DNA of 64,000 nucleotides from Segatella paludivivens DSM 17968 = JCM 13650 (GCF_000373185.1 NZ_KB890660.1:68361-132360), one strand, 5' to 3'; positions 45,197 through 55,595 are shown, counted from the stretch's first letter. Numbers and translations: made by a program. Notes: generated by a model not told the origin, from the sequence alone.

Positions 45197-48100
45197 CTAT
45201 CCCTGATATTTGCTTGGTACGATGCCGTATCTAGCCTTGAAGCATTTGTTAAAATACGATGAATCCAGAATGCCGACTTTATAACTGATTTCTGATATCG
45301 TGTACTTTCCTTCAAGAATCAGTTTTGCGGCATATTCCATACGCTCGTTAATTAGATATCTGTTTGGTGATACGCCATATACTTCTTTCATCTTTCCATA
45401 GAACTTAGTTCGTCCCATGCACATTATCTGTGCCAGTCTGTCGACATTGAAATCTGCGTCACCGATATGCTGACTGATGATTGAAGCCACCTGTTGGCGG
45501 AAAATCTTATCAGCTTTATTGGTTAGTATAGGAGTGTCGGTTGCAACTGTATTGTTTTCGGCAGGCGTGCTTTCTACTTCGCCACTTGCTGCATTCCACT
45601 TTATAAGTTGAATCATACGTGCGATAAGAAGATTGAAATTGCAAGGCTTTATCATATAGTCGTCAGCTCCGGCTTGATATCCTTTTATCTGATGATTTTC
45701 GTCATCAAGGGCTGTAAGCATTATCACAGGAATATACTTGAATTCATTGTGCTCCTTGAGTTTCTTTACGATTTCATATCCGTTCATATCTGGCAACATG
45801 ATGTCGCATAGTATAAGGTCGGGATGTTCTTTTATGGCACCTTCATATCCAGATTTTCCGTTACAGAAGCCTATGGCGTTGAAATAAATACCTACTTCTC
45901 CTTTGATTTGCTCCATCATGTCGGGATCATCCTCTATGATTACAATCTTTTGATTGTTGAGAGCTTCGGGAGCCATTTCCTTAATCAACTGGACACTGTG
46001 CTCGTCGTCTTTGTCATCTGTGTTTATAGCTGTGTCTGCGCAATAGTCTTCTGGCTGGAAAATGTCTTTGTCGGTAGGAAGGGTTATCGTAAATAAGGAA
46101 CCACCTTTCGGTGAAGTTGGCTTATAGGTAAGATCTCCATAATGCTGTTGTGCCATCATGTGGGCTGTATAAAGTCCGATACCCATTCCGCCTTTTGATA
46201 CATATCCGTGCATAAATGGTTCGAATAGTGTTGCCTGCTGTTCTGGACTTATGCCAACTCCGTTGTCTTCAACCTCAATAAATAGTTTGTCATTTTCTTC
46301 ATCGTGCCTTACACGTACTAGTACATTTCCGTATTCTGCAGTATATTTCACGGCATTTGAAAGCAGATTATAAACCATCGTCTCAACTATCTGATGGTCA
46401 AAGAGCATTTCGTAGCTTTTTTTGAAAGGAAGGAAACTGTAACTTATATCCTTCTGGTTTGCTACGCTCCATAAATCTTGGTATATCTCATGTACGAAAG
46501 CAATGATATCATCTTTTTCAACATTAAGTTTTACGTTTCCGGTATCAATTTTTCTGAATTCCATGAATTGATTTACTAATCTCAACAGTCTATGAGTACC
46601 TCGTTTCGCTGTCTGAATATTACTTCTTGTAGGCACACCAGGTTGTGCTAATTTGTCGATGGCATTCTGTATGATAGCCAAAGGAGTGCGGAACTCATGA
46701 GTTATGTGGGTGAAGAAGTTAATTCTGAAATCAGCCAGTTCCTTCTCAACTCGCATTTGCTGACTAAGTTTTAGTCTTTCTTTAGCGTTTCTATAGAAAG
46801 AATATCCTGCTATGAATATTATTGATAGATATATTATCCAAGCTAACCACGTGTTATACCAAGGTTGCTTAATCACGATAACAAGTTGTGTTTCGCTACC
46901 CCATACATTTTTAGCCAATGCCTTTATATGGAATACATATTTACCAGGTGAAAGATTAGAGTATTCCACATGCGAATCACTTGTGGCACGTCTCCAAGTC
47001 TTATCCAATCCCTCAAGATAGTATTGGTATAACTGAGATTCTATATCCTGATAGGCAAAGTTTGAAAAATATAATGTCAGTGAGTTCTGTGTATGTTCAA
47101 GTGTCATGCGACCTGTATCGTCAAGCTTCGAGTTCAAGTCATTAGCCGAGTCCAGTCCGTCGTAGATAGAATTACCGTTTACATGAATATCACTTATATA
47201 TACTTTGGATGCTGATTCATTTTCCTTGACATGTCTTTCATTTTCAGGATTCAGAACAACCAATCCGTAACAAGTTCCGAAAGCAATATTACCATTACTT
47301 AGCACCATTGCGCTGTTATCGGCACAGCTGTTGCTTTGTACGTTGTTGGTTAGAATATACTTCCTCACGTAGTTGTCTCTTGTATCTACTCGTGACAATC
47401 CTTCATCTGTTCCAGCCCAAATACAGCCGAAACGATCTTTTACTAATGAACGAACGTTGTTGTTGGATAGTCCCTCGGTCTTAGAAATCATTCTGAATGT
47501 CATCCTGTGTGGTCCTTTTGAAAAGTCGCATCTCACCAAGCCACCACCGACAGTACCAGCCCAGACAACATTGTCGCGGTCTGGCAAAATACAGTTGACC
47601 TCATCAACGGGGAATTTGCCGTTTATCACGTTGTATGCATAAAAATCATTATTGCTTATGTTGCGCTTATTGATATTTGCATAATAAAGTCCGTTGAATG
47701 TAGCTATATACATCTTGCCCTGAGGCGTAATTTTCATGTCGTGTATTCGGTTCTCGTTGAATTCTCCAGTGAGTAAGTTTTTTGCATTAAGAATTCCGGT
47801 ATTACTATATCTTGTCATATAAATACCATATCCCCAACTGCCAATCCATATTCTGCCGTATTTGTCTTCTTCTACACTAAAGAAATCATTTGCATCAACA
47901 TGTTTGCCATCTGCTCGCAAAATCATTTTCTTTCCGTTCAGATAAATGCCGTCACCACGTGTGGCAAGCCATTCGTTACCTTTAGAGTCAATAAAATAAT
48001 CGTATATGCCGGCTTTCATCTTATGTTTGAAAGAGAAAGTCTTTGTCTTTTCATTAAAGCTGTATAGATTGTTGCACATGGTAGAGACGATTACATTTCC

Positions 48101-49450
48101 GCCCTTTCCCATGAAAATGTTTTTCATGTAGTTTGTCCAGTCACCTTTTTGCTTATAGTCAATCATGTAGTAGGCTGCATTATTGTCGGCAGGAGTTATT
48201 CTGCTCAATCCGGCATTTTCTGCACTAATCCAGATGCAGTCGGTATTGTCGGTCATAATGTCCAAAAGAAAATTGGAATGTATTATAGGGTTTTTGTCTT
48301 CGGCAGTGAAACGCTGCATTTCGCCGGTTCCATAATTATAGGTGAATAATCCTCCACCGTATGTCGCTATATAAAACAAGCCACTCTTAGCCCTGACAAT
48401 TTTGAAGATACCGTTTTTCTCGTTAGTAGTTTGAAGGTTTGGTATCATCCTCAACATTCTGAAATCTCCAGTTGGTGGGAAAATCCATAGGTTGCCGCTC
48501 TTGTTGCCTACAAATTGATAGCCATCAATATATCCCTGCTGTGCACCCGCAGGTATTTGCAGTTTGTTGTCTTTCTCAAACATTCCGGCATTTATATCTA
48601 GCAGGAAAGTGTCATTATTGGTGAATATAATCCATTTTCCACGCCATACAATGGAACCTTTGATAGCTCCGATTCGTCCCATTACGGAAGCTAGCACGCA
48701 TTTGTTTATCAGTTTACCGTTAGAATTGAATATGTAGGCTGTTTGGTTCTTTTTTGAAAATGCTAATATCTTATCTTTATATGAAATACATCCTAAAAAC
48801 TCAATATTGCCTTCTAATGTTCGTGCTTTTCCATTGGGTGAAATGTTAACCATACCCTTAGTTGATGCAGCCCATATTGCATGCTTGTTGTCATCGCAAA
48901 GTTCTCTAATGTCGTCGCTATTAATTGCATGATTTTCTGCAGAGTAGTCTGTTACAGAAAATTTTCCATTAAAATATGTGATATGTCTTATTCCAGAAGT
49001 GTTGCTAAACATCCAAGTGTCACTTCCATAATGTTTTATTTTTCGATATGGTCGTTCGGTATCACCAATACCGGTATAGTCAACAAACTTGTTTTGTTTC
49101 AAGTCAAAACAAGCATGCGTGTATGTAGAAGTTCCAACCCATAGCAGGTTGTTCTTTTTGTCGATATATAATTGTCCTATGTGCTGTGTAAGACTTTTGT
49201 ATCCGTTTTTGCCAAATCCGTTAAAGTTTACGAATCTATAGCCGTCATATCTTGTCAGTCCACTGGTTCCACCAACCCAGATGAATCCGTATGGGTCTTG
49301 TACCATAGCCTTTATCGTATTACCGGGCAATCCGTTTGTCGTGGAGATACTTTTTGCTTTGTATCTGTTTTCGGTATTTTCGGCATTGGTATTTGTGAAT
49401 ATTCCAGATAGGCATAATAATGTTAAACTGGCCAATAGTCTTGCTATCAT
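45197..49450 (-). CDS. Hybrid two-component system regulator (HTCS) of the pectin loci
   Basis: 1417 residues, the one-protein sensor-regulator of Bacteroidetes PULs. Signal/anchor segment, a periplasmic double propeller of two-component-regulator repeats (~30-760, e.g. DPYGFIWVGGTSGLTRYDG in part), a Y_Y_Y domain (~770-845), one transmembrane helix (~855-875, WLAWIIYLSIIFIAGYSF in part), HisKA with phospho-acceptor H918 (THEFRTPL), HATPase (DNGVGIS), a receiver with D1216 (LCDIMLPDMNG), and a C-terminal AraC HTH (~1310-1417). It binds an oligosaccharide directly in the periplasm and activates PUL transcription. Position between the two plus-strand pectin operons makes it their likely activator. 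A -7 box lies at 49484-49491. Confidence 0.95.
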   Translation of the reverse strand: MIARLLASLTLLCLSGIFTNTNAENTENRYKAKSISTTNGLPGNTIKAMVQDPYGFIWVGGTSGLTRYDGYRFVNFNGFGKNGYKSLTQHIGQLYIDKKNNLLWVGTSTYTHACFDLKQNKFVDYTGIGDTERPYRKIKHYGSDTWMFSNTSGIRHITYFNGKFSVTDYSAENHAINSDDIRELCDDNKHAIWAASTKGMVNISPNGKARTLEGNIEFLGCISYKDKILAFSKKNQTAYIFNSNGKLINKCVLASVMGRIGAIKGSIVWRGKWIIFTNNDTFLLDINAGMFEKDNKLQIPAGAQQGYIDGYQFVGNKSGNLWIFPPTGDFRMLRMIPNLQTTNEKNGIFKIVRAKSGLFYIATYGGGLFTYNYGTGEMQRFTAEDKNPIIHSNFLLDIMTDNTDCIWISAENAGLSRITPADNNAAYYMIDYKQKGDWTNYMKNIFMGKGGNVIVSTMCNNLYSFNEKTKTFSFKHKMKAGIYDYFIDSKGNEWLATRGDGIYLNGKKMILRADGKHVDANDFFSVEEDKYGRIWIGSWGYGIYMTRYSNTGILNAKNLLTGEFNENRIHDMKITPQGKMYIATFNGLYYANINKRNISNNDFYAYNVINGKFPVDEVNCILPDRDNVVWAGTVGGGLVRCDFSKGPHRMTFRMISKTEGLSNNNVRSLVKDRFGCIWAGTDEGLSRVDTRDNYVRKYILTNNVQSNSCADNSAMVLSNGNIAFGTCYGLVVLNPENERHVKENESASKVYISDIHVNGNSIYDGLDSANDLNSKLDDTGRMTLEHTQNSLTLYFSNFAYQDIESQLYQYYLEGLDKTWRRATSDSHVEYSNLSPGKYVFHIKALAKNVWGSETQLVIVIKQPWYNTWLAWIIYLSIIFIAGYSFYRNAKERLKLSQQMRVEKELADFRINFFTHITHEFRTPLAIIQNAIDKLAQPGVPTRSNIQTAKRGTHRLLRLVNQFMEFRKIDTGNVKLNVEKDDIIAFVHEIYQDLWSVANQKDISYSFLPFKKSYEMLFDHQIVETMVYNLLSNAVKYTAEYGNVLVRVRHDEENDKLFIEVEDNGVGISPEQQATLFEPFMHGYVSKGGMGIGLYTAHMMAQQHYGDLTYKPTSPKGGSLFTITLPTDKDIFQPEDYCADTAINTDDKDDEHSVQLIKEMAPEALNNQKIVIIEDDPDMMEQIKGEVGIYFNAIGFCNGKSGYEGAIKEHPDLILCDIMLPDMNGYEIVKKLKEHNEFKYIPVIMLTALDDENHQIKGYQAGADDYMIKPCNFNLLIARMIQLIKWNAASGEVESTPAENNTVATDTPILTNKADKIFRQQVASIISQHIGDADFNVDRLAQIMCMGRTKFYGKMKEVYGVSPNRYLINERMEYAAKLILEGKYTISEISYKVGILDSSYFNKCFKARYGIVPSKYQG

Positions 49451-49483
49451 AATGTTTTAATTGTCTAGTATTGTAGTTGGGCA

Positions 49484-49491
49484 CAAAAATA
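49484..49491 (-). promoter_or_regulatory. -7 box of the HTCS gene
   Basis: The minus strand reads TATTTTTG, an exact TAnnTTTG match, 33 bases before the HTCS start at 49450. This is the only clear promoter in the 152-base divergent gap; the GH2 side shows just TTACTTTG at 49567-49574. Confidence 0.5.
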
Positions 49492-49602
49492 CTAAAAAAA
49501 AACGGAAACTGTACAAAAATACCGAGAATTGAATTATATTGCATTTCATGAATCAATTAATATAGCTTACTTTGCACTTAACAATCAAATAACAAATTAC
49601 TA

Positions 49603-52572
49603 ATGAAACCTTTTTTAAACCGGGTATTAACGTTAACTGTGATAATTATCTCATGCTGCGATGTCTTGTCTGCTCGTGAGAAGTTTAATTTCAATGAAGG
49701 TTGGTTATTAAAAATAGGTGATTGTAATGGGGCAGAACTTGTTAGAGCTGATGATAGTCGTTGGGCATCTGTATCTCTTCCACGTGCATGGAATGAAGAC
49801 GAGGCTTTTCGCCTAGCATGTCACGATCTTTCTGATTCCGTGGTATGGTATCGCAAGCATTTTAATCTTGATAACATAAGCCGTCGCAAGTTCTTTATTG
49901 AATTTGAAGGCGTGAAATGGGCAGCTGATGTTTATATCAACGGTCATAAGTTAGGAATATCTGAGAATGGTGTTATGGCTTTCGGTTTTGACCTTACTCC
50001 TTATGTGAAGTCTGGTGATAATGTTATTGCCGTTCGTGTAGATAACAGTTGGAATTATCGTGAACGTGCCACTAATCAGCGTTATCAATGGAATGATAAG
50101 AATTTTAATGCCAATTATGGCGGTATACCTAAGAATGTATTTCTTTATTCTTCGGACTTACTTTATCAGACACTGCCTTTATACAGTAATCTGAATACTA
50201 TCGGCACTTACATATATGGTTCTGATTATGATATTGCAGGGCATAAGGTGAAGGTGAATGTAGAAAGTCAGGTTCGCAATGACGATAACGTTCCACGCTC
50301 GTTTCGTTTCTTTGCAAATTTAATAGACCGTGATGGTAATAATGTTGGCTGTTTCGACGGCGAACGCTATACTTTGCAGCCTGGTGAAACTCGTATCTTA
50401 AAAGTTAGTGGATACATAAGCAATGTTCATTTCTGGAGTTGGGGATATGGTTATCTTTATACTGTAAATAGTGTATTGAAGTCTGATGATGGAAGTGAGA
50501 TTGATAATGTTGCAACACGTACAGGATTTCGTAAGACTCGTTTTGCCGAAGGAAAGGTATGGCTTAATGATCGTGTGATATCCATTCATGGTTATGCTCA
50601 GCGCACAAGTAATGAATGGCCTGGAGTTGGAATGAGTGTACCGGCATGGCTTAGTGATTATAGTAACAAACTGCAAGTTGAAAGTGGCGGAAATCTTGTT
50701 CGTTGGATGCATGTCACACCTTGGAGACAGGATGTGGAAAGTTGTGACCGTGTAGGATTGATTGAGTCTATGCCAGCTGGAGACGCAGAACATGATGTTA
50801 CGGGTAGAAGGTGGGAGCAACGTAGCATGCTCATGCGTGACGCTATCATATATAATCGTAATAATCCAAGCATCCTTTTTTATGAAGGAGGTAATGAGAG
50901 TATAAGCCGTGAACACATGATTGAGTTGAAGGCTATTCGCGACGAGTATGATCCTTATGGTGGTCGTGCTATGGGTAGTCGTGAGATGCTGGATATTGAT
51001 GAGGCTGAGTATGGCGGTGAAATGTTATATGTTAACAAGAGCCGCAAGCATCCTATGTGGATGATGGAATATTATCGTGACGAGGGATTGCGCAAGTATT
51101 GGGATGAATACAGCTATCCTTATCACAAGGAGGGAGATGGTCCGCTTTATCGCAACGCTGCAGCTCCTGACTATAATCACAATATGGATATGTTTGCCGT
51201 AGGACAGGTAAAGTCTTGGTATGATTATTATCTTGAACGCCCTGGAACTGGTAGTCGTGTTAATGCAGGTGGAGCGAAGATCGTATTCTCTGATACCAAT
51301 ACCCATTGGCGTGGCGAAGCAAATTTCCGCACAAGTGGTGTTACTGATGCGATGCGCATACCTAAAGATGCATTTTATGCAATGCAAGTGATGTGGGACG
51401 GCTGGGTTACTCCAGAAAAGAACCATACTTATATTGTTGGACATTGGAATTATAATGCTGGTACCGTCAAACCTGTTTATGTCATTAGCAATGGCACAAG
51501 TGTTGACTTACTGCTTAATGGCAAGAAGATTGCAACAGGAACAAATAGTTATCGCTATCTATTTACCTTTGATAAGGTAGCTTATGAACCAGGAAAGCTG
51601 GAGGCTGTAAGCTATGATGCCAACAAAAAGGAATTATCAAGATACTCTATTGAAACAGCTGGGAAGCCGCATCATCTGAAACTTACGACTATACAGAATC
51701 CATTGGGCTTCAAGGCTGATGGTGCTGATATGGCTCTTATACAAGTTGAGGTTGTGGATAGTATTGGCAGACGTTGCCCGCTTGACAATAGAATGATTCA
51801 TTGGAATCAATATGGTGAAGGTGAATGGATTGGAGGCATAGCTGCTTCTACAGAGAAAGGCAATTATATTCATCAGGTAAATCTTCCTGTTGAATGTGGC
51901 GTGGAACGCGTGCTTGTACGCAGTACAGTCAATGCTGGTAACATTTATTTATGTGTTGGGGCAAATGGATTGCCTATGATAAGCGATACTTTGAAAACTC
52001 TTCCTGTTGACAATATGAATGGTTTGAGTAAATACATACCTTCATTGATGTTAAGTGGACATCTTGATCGTGGCGAAACTCCGTTGACTCCTTCTTATAA
52101 AGATTTGAAGAATGAAATAAATATCGTCTCTGCCAATGCCGGAAGTAATTCCAACAGCGTGAAAAAGAGTTTTGATGATAACGAACTTTCTGAATGGAGC
52201 AGTGACGGAAAGCGTGAGAATGCTTGGGTTACCTATAACTTTGCTAATAAGGTAGCTATTGATGAAATAACAATAAAACTTACTGGTTGGCGCAGCAAGT
52301 GCTATCCACTGGCTGTATACGAAGGTAATAAAAAGGTATGGCAAGGTAGCACATACCCTACATTGGGATATGTACATATAAATATTTCAAATCCTCTGAA
52401 AAGTAATAAGGTGACTATTAAAATGCTTGGTCCTGCTATAGATAGTTCTAAGTATGGAGAGATTAAGGAACTTGCTGGAGGAAAGACGAATGAACTTGAC
52501 TTCGCTTCATCAAAGAAAGACGATGTAAAACTGAGAATCGTGGAAGTTGATTTTCTGCAGTCAATAAAATAG
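49603..52572 (+). CDS. GH2 glycosidase with C-terminal F5/8-type domain
   Basis: 989 residues with a signal peptide ending near LSAR. GH2 jelly roll (~28-190), Ig-like domain (~200-300), TIM barrel (~305-640), further beta domains, and a discoidin/F5/8-type C domain at ~830-925 (WSSDGKRENAWVTYNFANKV in part), which may bind galactose-type sugars. Acid/base E432 (GGNESIS) and nucleophile E489 (MWMMEYYRDE). Only ~25 percent longer than the GH2 at 7537 and clearly different from it, so the two probably have distinct linkages (beta-galactosidase, beta-glucuronidase or alpha-arabinosidase). First of the GH2-GH28-mutarotase operon, next to and divergent from the HTCS. Confidence 0.9.
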   Translation: MKPFLNRVLTLTVIIISCCDVLSAREKFNFNEGWLLKIGDCNGAELVRADDSRWASVSLPRAWNEDEAFRLACHDLSDSVVWYRKHFNLDNISRRKFFIEFEGVKWAADVYINGHKLGISENGVMAFGFDLTPYVKSGDNVIAVRVDNSWNYRERATNQRYQWNDKNFNANYGGIPKNVFLYSSDLLYQTLPLYSNLNTIGTYIYGSDYDIAGHKVKVNVESQVRNDDNVPRSFRFFANLIDRDGNNVGCFDGERYTLQPGETRILKVSGYISNVHFWSWGYGYLYTVNSVLKSDDGSEIDNVATRTGFRKTRFAEGKVWLNDRVISIHGYAQRTSNEWPGVGMSVPAWLSDYSNKLQVESGGNLVRWMHVTPWRQDVESCDRVGLIESMPAGDAEHDVTGRRWEQRSMLMRDAIIYNRNNPSILFYEGGNESISREHMIELKAIRDEYDPYGGRAMGSREMLDIDEAEYGGEMLYVNKSRKHPMWMMEYYRDEGLRKYWDEYSYPYHKEGDGPLYRNAAAPDYNHNMDMFAVGQVKSWYDYYLERPGTGSRVNAGGAKIVFSDTNTHWRGEANFRTSGVTDAMRIPKDAFYAMQVMWDGWVTPEKNHTYIVGHWNYNAGTVKPVYVISNGTSVDLLLNGKKIATGTNSYRYLFTFDKVAYEPGKLEAVSYDANKKELSRYSIETAGKPHHLKLTTIQNPLGFKADGADMALIQVEVVDSIGRRCPLDNRMIHWNQYGEGEWIGGIAASTEKGNYIHQVNLPVECGVERVLVRSTVNAGNIYLCVGANGLPMISDTLKTLPVDNMNGLSKYIPSLMLSGHLDRGETPLTPSYKDLKNEINIVSANAGSNSNSVKKSFDDNELSEWSSDGKRENAWVTYNFANKVAIDEITIKLTGWRSKCYPLAVYEGNKKVWQGSTYPTLGYVHINISNPLKSNKVTIKMLGPAIDSSKYGEIKELAGGKTNELDFASSKKDDVKLRIVEVDFLQSIK

Positions 52573-52633
52573 TATAAATAAATTTATGTATATTTGCAAA
52601 AGTATTATTAATCGAACAAACAAAAATAAATCA

Positions 52634-53956
52634 ATGAATGTAGTAAAGAGTATAAGAAAGACTGTGCTTGTGGTTGTTTTAGGTATGCTTGCCGGAAATG
52701 CGATGGCTGATAAATGGCCTGATGGTTCGCCAATGGATAAATGGTTTAGTGATACGACTCACGTAGATGTTACTACACTTGGTAAGCAGTATGTTATTAC
52801 TGACTATGGAGTGCTTAATGATAGTAATGTTGTTCAGACTGAAGCTATACAGAAGGTGATAGATACAGCTGCTGCAAATGGTGGTGGAGTTGTTGTAATA
52901 CCACAAGGTACGTTTCTTAGCGGTTCGTTGTTTTTCAAACCAAATACGCATCTTCATGTAAACGGTGTTTTGAAAGGCTCTGACCGCATAGCCGACTTTA
53001 GTATTGTTGATACTCGTATAGAAGGCGAGACTTGTAGATATTTTGCTGCGTTGGTAAATGCAGATCATGTTGATGGATTTACAATAACTGGACATGGAAC
53101 AATAAATGGAAATGGATATAACTATTGGCGTGAATTTTGGATCAGACGTGACTGGAATCGTCAATGTACGAATAAGGATGCACAGCGTCCACGACTCACA
53201 TATATCTCTAACTGTAAGAATGTAACTGTTCAGGATGTAAAACTTATTAATAGTCCATTTTGGACAAATCATGTTTATAAGAGCAGTCATGTGCGTTACT
53301 TGAATTGTTATATATATGCTCCTACAACTGGTGTGAAAGCTCCTAGTAGCGATGCAATAGATATAGATGCATGCACAGACCTAATTGTAAATGGATGCTA
53401 TATGAACGTGAATGATGATGCTGTTGTTCTGAAAGGTGGTAAGGGAACTTTCGCGGATCAAGATTCTACAAACGGACCTTGCGAACGCATCTTGATACAG
53501 AATTGTCATTACGGAACAGTTCATGGATGTCTTACACTAGGTTCTGAAAGTGTGAACGATCGCAATATAATATTGCGCGACTGCGTTGCAGATAATGCCA
53601 ATCGTGTGATTTGGCTTAAAATGCGTCCTGACACTCCACAACATTATGAATATGTAACGGTAGATAATGTAAGCGGAAATGTTGGCAGTTTTATTGTTGT
53701 TCGTCCTTGGTCTCAATTCTTTAATCCACAGAAGCGTGATGATATGCCGTTGTCGGAATGTAATAACATCACTATACGCAATATAAAAGCAAATTGTCGT
53801 AACTTCTTTGATGTTGGTACAAGTGACAAGTATCATCTGCTGTCATTCTCTTTTGTAAATGTGAATGTTACAGATGAGGCTAATGAATTTTCAAAAAGCT
53901 TAATTGATAATACATTTGTGAAGAACGTCGTTATTAACGGAAAGAAAATAAAATAA
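52634..53956 (+). CDS. GH28 polygalacturonase-family enzyme (likely RG-type exo-galacturonidase)
   Basis: 440 residues from the ATG at 52634, which opens a signal peptide (cleavage near NAMA); an upstream start at 52586 lacks one. Right-handed beta-helix. The GH28 catalytic set is visible with altered wording: D240 (SSDAIDID in place of NTDG), D261-D262 (NVNDDAV), H297 (VHGC in place of GHG), and the late WLKMR (in place of RIK). Spacing of 21 between the first Asp and DD fits the family. The deviations point to RG-type exo-galacturonohydrolases, not plain polygalacturonases. It is followed after 22 bases by rhamnose mutarotase, which supports a rhamnogalacturonan substrate. Confidence 0.88.
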   Translation: MNVVKSIRKTVLVVVLGMLAGNAMADKWPDGSPMDKWFSDTTHVDVTTLGKQYVITDYGVLNDSNVVQTEAIQKVIDTAAANGGGVVVIPQGTFLSGSLFFKPNTHLHVNGVLKGSDRIADFSIVDTRIEGETCRYFAALVNADHVDGFTITGHGTINGNGYNYWREFWIRRDWNRQCTNKDAQRPRLTYISNCKNVTVQDVKLINSPFWTNHVYKSSHVRYLNCYIYAPTTGVKAPSSDAIDIDACTDLIVNGCYMNVNDDAVVLKGGKGTFADQDSTNGPCERILIQNCHYGTVHGCLTLGSESVNDRNIILRDCVADNANRVIWLKMRPDTPQHYEYVTVDNVSGNVGSFIVVRPWSQFFNPQKRDDMPLSECNNITIRNIKANCRNFFDVGTSDKYHLLSFSFVNVNVTDEANEFSKSLIDNTFVKNVVINGKKIK

Positions 53957-53978
53957 ACCTAATAATAATAGTTTAATT

Positions 53979-54296
53979 ATGAAAAGATTTGCATTTAAAA
54001 TGTATCTTAAACCCGGTTGTGAAAAAGAATACGCACGCAGACATGCTGCTATTTGGCCGGAATTGAAACAGATGATTAAGGACTCAGGTGTGAGCAATTA
54101 TAGTATTTTCTGGGATAAGGAAACCAACCTCTTGTTTGCTTATCAGGAGTGTTCAAAAGATACCAATAGCCAGGACACCGACAACGTAGACCCAATAACA
54201 CAGAAGTGGTGGGATATGATGGCTGATATTATGGATACCAACAAGGATAACTCTCCTGTAAGCATACCGCTGGAGGAGTTGTTCCACATGGATTAA
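53979..54296 (+). CDS. rhaM: L-rhamnose mutarotase
   Basis: 105 residues, the usual RhaM length. Family motifs seen: MKRFAFKMYLKPGCEKEYARRHAAIWPELK (in part; His in RRHAAIWPE), SNYSIFWD, and the late WWDMMADIM. The enzyme interconverts alpha- and beta-L-rhamnose in the cytoplasm to feed rhamnose isomerase. As last gene of the GH2-GH28 operon it shows that free rhamnose is an end product of this locus. A terminator follows at once. Confidence 0.93.
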   Translation: MKRFAFKMYLKPGCEKEYARRHAAIWPELKQMIKDSGVSNYSIFWDKETNLLFAYQECSKDTNSQDTDNVDPITQKWWDMMADIMDTNKDNSPVSIPLEELFHMD

Positions 54297-54301
54297 AATA
54301 T

Positions 54302-54331
54302 AAATAGCCTGACGTATTCGCCAGGCTATTT
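54302..54331 (+). terminator. Terminator of the GH2-GH28-rhaM operon
   Basis: AAATAGCCTG (54302-54311) and CAGGCTATTT (54322-54331) form a 10-bp stem with a ten-base loop, ending in TTTTTC. Six bases after the rhaM stop codon. Confidence 0.8.
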
Positions 54332-54392
54332 TTCATTCTTATTGCTGTATGTATCTCTATTCCTGATTCTTTGTAACAAAGAAACATAATCC

Positions 54393-55172
54393 TTAATATC
54401 TTCCAGCTCTAGATTCTATCCAACCACCTAAAAGCATAAGCAAGTTATCTCTAGTTTTACTTGTTATAGCTTTTGCAGGGAAATCCATCTTTATACCTAT
54501 AGAAACGCCTTGGCGTAATGATTCTTTCACGAATGTCTTTCGACCAACCATTGGTCCGTCTGTAAAGTGAGCGTTATATTCTGTGCTGCCTCCTAATGGG
54601 AAGCGTAGATCCCAATTACATGTCAATGAAAGCGTACTAATAAGACGAATGTCAAATCCAAATCTAGGAACAATACTTATTGGTGAGCATTTCACGTTCC
54701 AGTCTACATGTAAATGACTGTCAGGGTATCCTTCTGTAAGTTGATAATCTCCATTGCCTTTTCTGTCCCAGTTCACGAAGTTTGTGTATATACTTGCTCC
54801 GATATGTGGTTGGAAAATCCATTTCTTAGGAAAGAAATAAAATTTAGCTCCAGCTTGAAGACCCATTTGATTTACCTTTGCCAGACCAATTCCGTTTGAA
54901 TAATCAGTAAGTATTCCGTTTTGTTCAAAATACACTCCACCAATCAAGGCAAGTCTGGGTTTTAAATAATAGTCTGCAGTAATAGCGAAAGTATTACCTT
55001 GATCGTCAGAAGGGTAAAAGTCACATGTTGTTTCATCATCATCCTGTAATGTCGTCTGTCCGAATTCCACTTGCAGTCCCCATTTCTTTTGTCCTTCTTC
55101 TTGTGACATACATGGCATTAATGTCAACAACGCCACGATTGTCAACACTGTTTTTTTAGTTTTACTAGTCAT
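54393..55172 (-). CDS. Outer-membrane beta-barrel protein, unassigned family
   Basis: 259 residues from the ATG at 55172, where the signal peptide starts (MTSKTKKTVLTIVALLTLMPCMSQ in part). The mature protein alternates hydrophobic residues, with Gly/Tyr-rich strands (ITADYYLKPRLALIGGVYFE in part; LQAGAKFYFFPKKWIF; FGFDIRL), like eight-stranded outer-membrane barrels of the OmpA-N/porin-family type. Role unknown. It has no operon partner: rhaM converges on it, with a terminator between, and its upstream side is repeat-rich intergenic DNA. Confidence 0.7.
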   Translation of the reverse strand: MTSKTKKTVLTIVALLTLMPCMSQEEGQKKWGLQVEFGQTTLQDDDETTCDFYPSDDQGNTFAITADYYLKPRLALIGGVYFEQNGILTDYSNGIGLAKVNQMGLQAGAKFYFFPKKWIFQPHIGASIYTNFVNWDRKGNGDYQLTEGYPDSHLHVDWNVKCSPISIVPRFGFDIRLISTLSLTCNWDLRFPLGGSTEYNAHFTDGPMVGRKTFVKESLRQGVSIGIKMDFPAKAITSKTRDNLLMLLGGWIESRAGRY

Positions 55173-55310
55173 TGTTATTAATTTTGACGTGGCAAAGTTA
55201 CATATTTTTAAATATTTAGCCAAACATTATAAATAATTCTTTGGGAATAGGGCATGTATAAACGTTATCTTGCTTGGATGTCTGTTGCAACATATTTGTA
55301 TTATAATAAC

Positions 55311-55466
55311 CTATTGCAATATAGGATGAATTTTACGAAGATATTCTAATACATCCTTGGAAGTATGAAACTGACCTTTAGATCTTTTTTCAATGTTCTT
55401 TAGAAATTCATTATCGTAAATGTCCATTAGAGTTTGTCCTGTAAATTTACAAACCGTTAATCGCAT
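55311..55466 (-). CDS. Possible 51-residue protein
   Basis: An ORF of 52 codons including stop on the minus strand (start at 55466). Its translation has a charged, helix-prone composition (MDIYDNEFLKNIEKRSKGQF, HTSKDVLEYLRKIHPILQ). No clear -7 box or ribosome-binding site. It may be a real small protein, for instance an antitoxin-like one, or a remnant. No family recognised. Confidence 0.3.
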   Translation of the reverse strand: MRLTVCKFTGQTLMDIYDNEFLKNIEKRSKGQFHTSKDVLEYLRKIHPILQ

Positions 55467-55595
55467 TCATTTGCATCAAGAAAACATATGCTTATACATA
55501 GACCTTTTAGTGTGTGTTTTTTGCTATATTTTTTTTGACGAAAAAACATACATAACATACATGTTTTAATGTAAGTGGCTTGTAGCCAGTATGTT

